Assembly (NCBI RefSeq): GCF_029257255.1
Contig: NZ_JARICI010000082.1
Coordinates: 1 to 40,253 of the forward strand
From: Sporosarcina sp.
Lineage (GTDB): Bacteria > Bacillota > Bacilli > Bacillales_A > Planococcaceae
Direction: 5' to 3'
Length of the DNA: 40,253 bases
Each line of letters starts with the position of its first letter. Within the stretch, counting starts at the first letter, position 1. The notes beneath the pieces were generated by a model that was not told the DNA's origin, did no database searches, and saw only the letters and a list, made by a program, of their open reading frames with translations. Shown here piece after piece: positions 33,627-40,253 of this stretch. Made by a program: the position numbers and the translations under genes.

Positions 33627-35440
33627 TTATTTTCGCAATTGTTCAGTTAGCTTAATGAATTCTTCCACATCTTTACCGACAAGCTCAATCCCCGCTGTCC
33701 AGAAATCCTCCTTCGTCATATCTGCAGCGAGGTGTTTCTTCGCCAGTTCTTCCACCTTCATCGATCCAGTATCTCGTAGTAAGGCAATATATTTTTCTTC
33801 AAATCCTTCAGGTGACTTCAAGTATTCCGCGTAGATACCGAGACTGAACAAGTACCCAAATGTGTAGGGGAAATTATAGAATGGCACACTGTCGATGAAG
33901 AAGTGAAGCTTGGCTGCCCAAAAATGTGGATGATAAGATGAAAGGCTATCACCAAATGCTTCTTTTTGTGCTGCGGTCATTAATTCATTCAACCGTTTTT
34001 CTGATACAATTCCCTCTGCTCGTTCTGTATAAAATTGATCTTCAAATAAGAAGCGGGCACGAATATTTAAAAACATCGCGGTAGCACCTTCTAATTTATT
34101 TGCCAAAAGAGATATTTTCTCTTCATCCGTTGCAGCATTTTTCACTGTTGCATCCGCAATAATCGTCTCAGCAAATGTACTGGCTGTTTCCGCCACATTC
34201 ATGGCATACCCCTGATTCAGTTCAGGTAAATCTTTCATGACATGACTGTGAAAAGCATGCCCCAGTTCATGTGCTAATGTACTGGCATCACTTGGTGATC
34301 CTGTAAACGTCATGAATATACGGGATTCTTCAAATTCAGGTAAACTCGTACAATAACCACCTGGTCGTTTATTTGGGCGATCTTCCGCTTCCACCCAGCG
34401 ATTTTCCAGTGCATGCTTAGTAAAGTCGGTCAGTTTCGGGCCGAATGAAGAGAAATGCTCGATTATAAAATCAGCCGCTTCATCATAAGTGAAACGTGAA
34501 GGCTTTGTTTCCCCTACGGCAACCGGGGCATCCACGTCCTGCCATCCCAACTTTTCCATATCCAATAATTTCGCTTTTTGATCCAAGTACTTAAGAAATA
34601 TGTGTTTTTGTTTGTCGACTGCCGACCACATTGCCCGAAGCGTCTGTTCTGTCATCCGATTGTATTCAAGCGGTTCCTCCAAATGCCCTTTTCGTCCGTG
34701 AGCTTTCTGCAGTGTTAAGCGGTAACCGGCTAAATGATTGAGAATATCCGCAAATACAGGACCGTTCTTGGACCAGACCTTTTCCCATTCATTAAAAAGT
34801 CTTTCGCGAACTCTTGGATCTGGATCTGCATACATTTTATTCATAGCCTGACCAATAGATAACTCTGTTGTTTCGCCGTCATCGTCTGTAAAAGGAACTG
34901 TTAAAATTGAGCCCACTGTATTATACAGATCGCTCCATGCAGCTATGCCGTCTTTATTTAATGTAGCAATCAGCTTCTCTTCATCTTCAGATAAAAGACG
35001 CTGACCTTGTTCTCGTATCTCATTCAAGGAAAACCTAATTTCTTTGAACGTGTCATCCTGCAGCAGTTTATTCCAATGCTCATCTGAAATCGCCACAAGT
35101 TTCTTAGTGAATATCGTGGAAAGCTGCTGAATTTCACTGCCTAGTTCCATTACTTGACCATTCACAACACTTGCATATTCATCATCATAAAAGCATCGCG
35201 CCACATATTTACAAATGTAGCCACTTGACCAAGGCCTTTCCCGATTACTTCCTGCTGCTTTAATATTGACTGCAAGGCAGTTGTATCATTGGCAGGCTCA
35301 CGGTTCCATTCTTTTAACTGATTCGCGTAATGTACAATATCTTCCTTTATTGAGGATATTTTCGTTTGCACCTCTTCTGAATTTGTACCGCCTGCAAATA
35401 CCTCTTCCAAATCCCATGTGTCATTATATTTCAATTTCAC
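33627..35440 (-). pseudogene. pepF: Oligoendopeptidase F (M3 metallopeptidase), single frameshift
   Basis: Two frames together encode an M3 peptidase of normal length (604 residues). The first (35440-35162) ends soon after NMWRDAF; the second, shifted by -1, resumes YDDEYASVVNGQVMELGSEI and runs to the stop at 33627. Re-reading one T in the TTTT run at 35192-35189 joins them cleanly, so a lost T (five to four) is the simplest cause. The zinc motif AHELGH falls at about 390-395 and is intact. PepF cleaves oligopeptides in the cytoplasm. The start is GTG 35440 or, better spaced after AAAGGAG, TTG 35434. It may be a true lesion, a sequencing error or, less likely, recoding. Confidence 0.85.
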
Positions 35441-35539
35441 TCACTCCTTTATCTGTCTATTGTAAACTTAATACTACTTTCAATACCACTTTGCACGTCC
35501 GTGAAAACAGCTTCGCAGAATGGTTCGCAGTACGAAAAA

Positions 35540-35565
35540 GCGCATGACTGTAAATAGTCATGCGC
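35540..35565 (-). terminator. Terminator of the GNAT-aminotransferase gene
   Basis: A perfect 10-base stem GCGCATGACT/AGTCATGCGC with loop GTAAAT, followed on the minus strand by TTTTTCG. It lies about 145 bases after the stop at 35709. Confidence 0.82.
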
Positions 35566-35708
35566 CATAAACGATGGTATAAGTTAATCCTAGGGAAGTT
35601 CCCCGAGTTTCAGTACTGTGCAGGCCGAAGTGGAAGAAAATTTTATTCCGCAAAATGTAAATAACCTGCGTGAGAAACATAGAAAATACACCCACTCATA
35701 CATGGCCC

Positions 35709-37277
35709 TCAAATCAGATAGCCAAGCACTTCCAAAAACCTCTTAATTTCAACATCATCAGGCTTATTCATCGCTGCCAGCTGCAGCCAGTTCCTCTCCT
35801 GCAAATAGACACTTTCGTAATGCGTGCAGAATCCGTTGAGAAATAAGTTATCCCCTAGCTTCTGCGAAGACACGGTTGCAGGCAAATTAAGCGTTAGAAT
35901 ACCCGGGTTGCTAAAGTCCTTTGGAGAAAGAACCTCTATCCCGAGCTTTTCCATACCTGTACGCAGCTTGTCTGAACAGCTTTGGATTTGCTGAAATGTT
36001 TGATCTGGATTCTGCAGTATATTGTCTAGCGATTGTTCAAGCGCAGACAGCAGGTTTGATGACTGTGTATAAGGAATTCCGCCGCATTTCTCATACAGAC
36101 CCAGATCTAAATAACACGGAATGGTTTCGTCCGGATCAATTGCGGCCTTATGAAACACAAGTCCAAGCCCCGAATAGCCGCCAAGTCCTTTGCCGCTGAC
36201 TGACGTGGCAAAATCCACGTTTTTCAAATCAACAGACACCGTTCCGATTGAACTGGCGCAGTCGGCGGCGCTATAAATTCCACGCTCACGGCACAGTGCT
36301 GCAATCTGTCCGAGTTCATTCAAGACACCTGTAGATGTTTCTGAATGAACAGACCATACCCACTTATACAATCCAGTATCTAGACGTTCCGCCAGCAGTT
36401 CCATCGAAAACGCTTTACCCCACGCTTGTTCGAAGCAATCAAACGACAGGCCAAACCGTTTGGCATGCTCGCATAATCGCCGGCCGAATTCACCATTTAC
36501 CAAAATCAGCCCTTTTCCTGAAATTCGTGAAAGCTGTGCCGCCACCGCATCATTCGCAAGCGTCCCGGTTCCCTGCAGCACCTTTACATGCTGCGCTTCT
36601 GTTAACCTCAACAGCTTTTTCTCTACAGAAGCGAGAAGCCGCGCGTAGGCTGGTGACCGGTGGGAAACAGGCTCTCCTGTAAAAGCGGACTGAACGTTTT
36701 TGGCGATTTTTACTGGCCCCGGCAATAAATTCACCATCGGCAGACCAATACGTTTGGCTGTACTCTTTTCAAATGTGGCATGTGTAATAATCATTGGCAC
36801 ATATTTCGCCTCTTCGGTGCCGACCGGATCAGCGAATGGCACAAAACCAATTTGGCGGTACAGCTTAAGCTCGCGAACTGTCCCTGAAATTACGACTGCA
36901 TCATATCCGGTTTTTAGGCACCAGTTCACGAGTGCCTGCATCAATCCGAAAAATGCCCGGCCTTTACGGTGTGCCTGATCAATGGCGAGAAGACGGATCT
37001 CCACGGGATAGACAGGCGGTTCTGTAAAATGGTTCTCAATCGGCCCAATTTTTTTATCCAATGAAAACGGACGCGCTTCACGAATCGCAATCATTCCTAC
37101 CATGTCATCATCTTTCAAACACAAAACATATGTATTTTCCTCATGAAACGCATCCACCAGCAGTCTCTTTTCATTTGCCTGATGCTGTGGGATTTCCTCT
37201 ACAAACGTTCGATAATTTAAATGATGGATTCGTTCAGCATCTTGCGGAAGCACAGCGACCCGATAATAATACGTCAT
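35709..37277 (-). CDS. Fusion: FeeM/LuxI-like acyltransferase domain + class V aminotransferase
   Basis: The 522-residue protein has an N-terminal GNAT-fold domain (1-165) with LNYRTFVEEIPQH (20-32), LLVDAFHEENTYVLCLKDDDMVGMIAIRE (39-67) and VEIRLLAID. That pattern is like N-acyl amino acid synthases and autoinducer synthases, which take acyl chains from acyl-carrier protein. From about 182 it is a class V PLP aminotransferase: NLLPGPV, HRSPAY, QGTGTLANDAV, Asp339 in AADC and PLP-Lys363 in SGKGLGGYSG. The closest function by layout is an alanine-glyoxylate-like transaminase. It is 21 bases after a PlsY paralogue and has its own AGGAAGG ribosome site. Joint action on an acylated amino product is inference. 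Confidence 0.82.
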   Translation of the reverse strand: MTYYYRVAVLPQDAERIHHLNYRTFVEEIPQHQANEKRLLVDAFHEENTYVLCLKDDDMVGMIAIREARPFSLDKKIGPIENHFTEPPVYPVEIRLLAIDQAHRKGRAFFGLMQALVNWCLKTGYDAVVISGTVRELKLYRQIGFVPFADPVGTEEAKYVPMIITHATFEKSTAKRIGLPMVNLLPGPVKIAKNVQSAFTGEPVSHRSPAYARLLASVEKKLLRLTEAQHVKVLQGTGTLANDAVAAQLSRISGKGLILVNGEFGRRLCEHAKRFGLSFDCFEQAWGKAFSMELLAERLDTGLYKWVWSVHSETSTGVLNELGQIAALCRERGIYSAADCASSIGTVSVDLKNVDFATSVSGKGLGGYSGLGLVFHKAAIDPDETIPCYLDLGLYEKCGGIPYTQSSNLLSALEQSLDNILQNPDQTFQQIQSCSDKLRTGMEKLGIEVLSPKDFSNPGILTLNLPATVSSQKLGDNLFLNGFCTHYESVYLQERNWLQLAAMNKPDDVEIKRFLEVLGYLI

Positions 37278-37298
37278 TTTATTCGCATCCTTCCTGCG

Positions 37299-37838
37299 TC
37301 AGAGTAAGTAACTTCGGTGTGTCACTAACAGTAAAGCAATCAAACATAAAGCGATACCTCCGGCCAGCCAGCCGTGCAAGATGGCTATCATAGGTATGAT
37401 GACAGTCATCGCTAGTACACTGACTTTCGTTTTCTCCCGAATAAAAGCATACAGCACAACTGCAGCGAGAATAATAGGCACTGCCAATAAAGGCTGAAAC
37501 GCAATGATCCCGCCTAGTAAAGACGCAGCGCCCTTGCCGCCCCTGAAATGATGCAAAATAGGAAAACAATGTCCGAGCATTACTGCGAAAAGCAGCAATA
37601 GCACAACAGCAGGACTGAACCCCAGCGATTTGCCGACCAGGACCGGCAATGCACCCTTCGCGGCGTCCAGTACCAACACGAGAACAAATGCCTTTTCCCC
37701 GAGCATTCTCCCTGCATTGCGAGCCCCTGGATTGCCGCTGCCTTGCGAACGGATATCGATACCCTTCGCTCTTCCCACATACAAGGCAGGCAACACACCA
37801 CCGACCAAGTAACATAAAATAAATAGGAGCAGCGTCAT
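37299..37838 (-). CDS. plsY: PlsY-like acyl-phosphate:glycerol-3-phosphate acyltransferase
   Basis: The 179-residue integral membrane protein has the PlsY motifs GSGNPGARNAGR (33-44), GHCFPI (89-94) and FRGGKG (98-103), with five hydrophobic segments. PlsY moves an acyl chain from acyl-phosphate to glycerol-3-phosphate to start phospholipid synthesis. Bacilli normally have the housekeeping gene elsewhere (near parE), so this copy may be a paralogue with a special acceptor; its coupling to the GNAT-aminotransferase gene supports that. Motif 1 is slightly divergent (GARNAGR against the usual GATNVxR). The ATG at 37838 follows GGGAGG. Confidence 0.88.
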   Translation of the reverse strand: MTLLLFILCYLVGGVLPALYVGRAKGIDIRSQGSGNPGARNAGRMLGEKAFVLVLVLDAAKGALPVLVGKSLGFSPAVVLLLLFAVMLGHCFPILHHFRGGKGAASLLGGIIAFQPLLAVPIILAAVVLYAFIREKTKVSVLAMTVIIPMIAILHGWLAGGIALCLIALLLVTHRSYLL

Positions 37839-38197
37839 ATCCGTGCCTCCCTTTTCCTATGAAGGTAAATTTAACAGCAGCAGATCCAATCTATCAATAT
37901 GTTTACCCAATTTTCATTTATATTACTAATCATACCGTTAATCGACTCTATCTGTAAAACATAGCAACAGATTTATATAATTAGCCTTGCAGATACAGAA
38001 CTGTTTTTCTCAAAGGAAGATATCAATGAAACACAGAAGATTGGGCGGTATTTCTATTCCGAAAAGATAAGTGTGACGTATTCAAAGAACCAAAAATCCA
38101 AAAAAAAAAATCGACATCCGACTGGCCTTAGCCTTTTGGATGTCGATTTTTTATTGTTGCACTAAACTCTTGTTGTGCGTTTCTGAGTTCAATAATT
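37839..38197. other. Intergenic region between azoreductase and plsY-like genes
   Basis: No gene is seen in these 359 bases. The right part holds the azoreductase terminator (38107-38150). The left part, AT-rich, must hold the promoter of the plsY-like unit; no box pair stands out. Confidence 0.5.
38107..38150. terminator. Terminator of the azoreductase gene
   Basis: AAAATCGACATCC pairs with GGATGTCGATTTT around an 18-base loop that itself contains GGCC/GGCT-type pairing. Long T runs follow in both directions. Confidence 0.9.
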
Positions 38198-38842
38198 TTA
38201 CGCGTGAATTGCCATATCCACTAAACGTTTTGCAGAAGCTTTTACTTCTTCCATGCCGTCAGCAACAATTTCTTTCGCTTTATCTGGCATAGCATTATGT
38301 CCTTCTATTACCACTTCATCAATGATTTCCATTCCAAACACGCCACCAAACACGTTGCGCATGTACGTAACAGACATTTCCAACGGTGCTGTCTGTGGAG
38401 ATGAGTAAATACCACCGCGTGCATTTAAGAAGATCGCTTTTTTGTCTGTCATTAAGCTGATTAAATTGCCTTCCGCATCATATTTGAATGCAAAGCCTGC
38501 AGCATATACATAATCAATAAATGTTTGTAATTTCGCCGGAATCGTTAAGTTCCATAATGGGAATGCGAATACAACTACGTCAGCAGCAGAGACTGCATCC
38601 ATCGCTTTTTGTTTTGCAGCTAAAAGACGTGATTCGACGTCTGTTAATTCTTCGCTGTTTTGTACTTTACCAAAAGCATTAAACAGTTCCTGACCAAAAT
38701 ACGGCGTATCTTCTTCAAATACATCGTACGTTGTGACGTTTACATCTTTTCCTTCTAATTCAGCCATGAACGTTTCGTACATCTTGCTGGAAATCGCTTC
38801 AGTGGCGGGACGGTTATTGGCTTTTACGACTAAAATGTTCAT
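38198..38842 (-). CDS. azoR: FMN-dependent NADH-azoreductase
   Basis: The 214-residue flavodoxin-like protein matches AzoR/AcpD: NILVVKANNRP at the start, VVVFAFPLWNLTIPAKLQTFIDYVYAAGFAF (about 88-120) and LNARGGIYSS with PLEMSVTYMRNVFGG. It reduces quinones and azo compounds with NADH, protecting against quinone stress. The ATG at 38842 follows GGAGAAA. In B. subtilis two homologues are under thiol- or quinone-sensing repressors; a palindrome lies upstream here too. Single gene with its own terminator. Confidence 0.93.
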   Translation of the reverse strand: MNILVVKANNRPATEAISSKMYETFMAELEGKDVNVTTYDVFEEDTPYFGQELFNAFGKVQNSEELTDVESRLLAAKQKAMDAVSAADVVVFAFPLWNLTIPAKLQTFIDYVYAAGFAFKYDAEGNLISLMTDKKAIFLNARGGIYSSPQTAPLEMSVTYMRNVFGGVFGMEIIDEVVIEGHNAMPDKAKEIVADGMEEVKASAKRLVDMAIHA

Positions 38843-38932
38843 AAGTTATATTTCTCCTCTTGTGTATAATAAATTTACTACGCTTTTTAGTATAATCCAC
38901 AAATTTTAATTAGGTAAGTACGCACTTTTAAG

Positions 38933-38957
38933 TGGTATAGTATCAAAAAGTATACCA
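38933..38957. promoter_or_regulatory. Palindrome TGGTATA-N11-TATACCA upstream of azoR
   Basis: Perfect 7-base arms about 90 bases before the azoR start, with a second smaller inverted repeat CACTTTTAAGTG just downstream at 38923-38934. The distance suits a repressor or activator site above the promoter (TATACT near the leader). The binding protein is not in the window. Confidence 0.5.
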
Positions 38958-39018
38958 AAGGACGTATTTTGAGAACATCCCCAGATTGATAGGCCTCAAA
39001 GGTATTAGAATAAAAATA

Positions 39019-39050
39019 CCTGTGCGTATAACAATTGTTATACGCACAGG
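39019..39050 (-). terminator. Terminator of the fourth SLH gene
   Basis: A perfect 32-base palindrome with 16-base arms (left arm CCTGTGCGTATAACAA) and no unpaired loop by sequence. On the minus strand TATTTTTATTC follows. Confidence 0.85.
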
Positions 39051-39062
39051 CATCTATTTCAA

Positions 39063-40151
39063 TCACTTTCTCACACGTTTCACCAATCCAAACAACTCTT
39101 TCCCCGAACTATCCACTCGTTGAATCAAACCAATATCTTTCGCGTAATATTCAAAAATGGTTTGCTTCTCCCAAGGTATAGATGTTTCAATTGCCAGCAC
39201 ATCCTGATAGTTTACATCTCGAACAGTTCGCACTTCATTCGTCCCTGTAATCCAGACGTTTCCATAGTTGACCGGCCCAATCTCATTTTCACTGTGGATC
39301 TTCGTTATAACGAACGGATGTGGAATATATTGATCAAAGTGAAACCAGTCATCAAACGCTTCTACATAGGCCCCTAAATTTTGACCGAATCCCAGTCTAG
39401 GTATGGATTCATATTTCGTTTCGTTATGGATGCGCCAATAGGCCAGGCCATTCTCTTCCTTGCGGTCATATTCATAACGGTACGTGCTCGACCCGTCGGT
39501 ATAGTAATACGTATATTTCGGATCGGGCAAAATATTCATTGCTCTTGTAGTAAGTGCACGCGTCAAAAATGCAGCAAAATGCGAGCGCGTAATGAGTTGA
39601 TTTGGTTTAAATGTGCCGTCAGGATATCCAGTCGCAATATGGTTGGTGGATACTTTTAAAATATCAGTATGAAATTCAGAATTACGGGGAACGTCACTGA
39701 AACCTGGATCTCCTTCCGCCATTTTCTGCACTTTTAAATTACATGCCTTCCCCATCAACCGCGCCATAAATGCACGTGAAATGCTGGATTCAGGTTGAAA
39801 GTTAGCGGAATCTGAAAACAATCCAGCCGTGTAGGCAGCAGCTATTTCTTTGTAATAAGGATGTGTTTTCGGCACGTCCTGATATTTTGGGTCCTTCAAA
39901 TCCAACATAGGCAAATCCAGCGCCCGCACGAGCATCGCTGCAATATGTTTTTTTGCAATCGGCGCATTTGGCTTAAACTTGCCATCCGGATAACCGCTTA
40001 TAATTCCACGTCCCACTAAATATTCTACTTCCACGTACAACGACGAAGTATTCTTATTCATATCTTTAAAACCTGCTGCTTGGACACTTTGCATTGTCCC
40101 CGTCACAGCCAATAAACAAATTACACACATCATAATCCATTTCTTCAACAC
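39063..40151 (-). CDS. S-layer homology (SLH) domain surface protein
   Basis: The 362-residue protein has a signal peptide ending near residue 25 (VQA-AGF) and three SLH repeats at about 27-78, 90-138 and 150-199, with GYPDGKFKPNAPIAKK and GYPDGTFKPNQLITRS. The last 160 residues are a beta-rich module of unknown family with many aromatic residues (TYYYTDGSSTYRYEYDRKEENG). Translation begins at GTG 40151, eight bases after GGAGG. Unlike the SLH genes of the sigma island it has no TGAAAC-N16-CGTC box upstream, so it is probably controlled differently. A wall-bound protein is the safe reading. Confidence 0.88.
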   Translation of the reverse strand: MLKKWIMMCVICLLAVTGTMQSVQAAGFKDMNKNTSSLYVEVEYLVGRGIISGYPDGKFKPNAPIAKKHIAAMLVRALDLPMLDLKDPKYQDVPKTHPYYKEIAAAYTAGLFSDSANFQPESSISRAFMARLMGKACNLKVQKMAEGDPGFSDVPRNSEFHTDILKVSTNHIATGYPDGTFKPNQLITRSHFAAFLTRALTTRAMNILPDPKYTYYYTDGSSTYRYEYDRKEENGLAYWRIHNETKYESIPRLGFGQNLGAYVEAFDDWFHFDQYIPHPFVITKIHSENEIGPVNYGNVWITGTNEVRTVRDVNYQDVLAIETSIPWEKQTIFEYYAKDIGLIQRVDSSGKELFGLVKRVRK

Positions 40152-40253
40152 CCGATCACCCTCCGCATTTACCTGTCATTTTTCACACAACATGAATATA
40201 TATGATTTACGCAGGTTGAATATGAGTGAATTTCAAAGAAAATTTTTATGATA

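Noticed and set aside
35185..35200. Programmed -1 frameshift in pepF
   Set aside because: The TTTT run is not an X XXY YYZ heptamer in the zero frame and no strong stimulatory stem is evident; a one-base loss explains it better.
37279..37815. Long alternative minus-strand frame over the plsY-like gene
   Set aside because: Cys/Arg-rich product without a family; the overlapping frame carries all PlsY motifs and a proper ribosome site.
40152..40253. ECF promoter for the fourth SLH gene (TGAAAT ... CGTA)
   Set aside because: Spacer is about 18 bases and both boxes deviate, unlike the three exact island promoters.

Overview
The window looks like chromosomal DNA of an endospore-forming, low-GC Gram-positive bacterium of the Bacillales, most like Planococcaceae (Sporosarcina/Lysinibacillus type). 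The signs are a CwlJ-type spore cortex hydrolase, four S-layer-homology (SLH) proteins, AGGAGG-type ribosome sites with frequent TTG/GTG starts, and ECF promoters of Bacillus type. No rRNA, tRNA, CRISPR array, intact insertion sequence or prophage was seen. Family names rest on motifs read by eye; no database search was run.

Layout. 1-2409: the 5' part of a Baeyer-Villiger monooxygenase and an HSL-type esterase (minus strand), diverging from a GAF-LuxR regulator. 2822-4750: CwlJ-like hydrolase and a CapA/PgsA-like membrane-anchored protein. 4822-13449: a cell-envelope stress island, all on the minus strand. It holds three SLH proteins, a polysaccharide deacetylase, an ECF sigma factor and an anti-sigma-like membrane protein whose outer part resembles a catalytically dead signal peptidase I. 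Three near-identical promoters (TGAAAC-N16-CGTC followed by TGTACRGTGC) precede the deacetylase-sigma-antisigma operon and two SLH genes, so the island looks like a self-amplifying ECF regulon. The third SLH gene has a more divergent copy-like element. 13621-13760 is a GC-rich degenerate tandem repeat.

13878-18533: small regulatory and metabolic genes. These are a helical hypothetical protein, a FabG-like reductase, an OsmC-like protein with its TetR neighbour, a small membrane protein behind two TetR-type palindromes, a HutD-family protein and a winged-helix protein behind a perfect palindrome. 18845-21400: an 851-residue DHH/DHHA1-CBS-CBS-tRNA nucleotidyltransferase fusion. 21599-25485: GNAT acetyltransferase, lipoprotein, YcdB/YcdC-like protein and a NeuD-like hexapeptide acyltransferase.

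25640-32237: a six-gene minus-strand operon, TetR - HSD10-like dehydrogenase - thiolase - alpha-methylacyl-CoA racemase - acyl-CoA ligase - LCAD/IVD-type acyl-CoA dehydrogenase. This set fits activation and beta-oxidation of 2-methyl-branched acyl chains; only the hydratase is absent. 32441-40253: an EVE-like/HNH protein, a frameshifted M3 oligoendopeptidase F, a two-gene unit of a PlsY paralogue and a fused acyl-transferase/class V aminotransferase, an azoreductase and a fourth SLH protein.

The strongest candidates for something undescribed are the signal-peptidase-like anti-sigma protein with its SLH regulon, and the PlsY plus GNAT-aminotransferase fusion pair, which could make an N-acylated amino compound or aminolipid.
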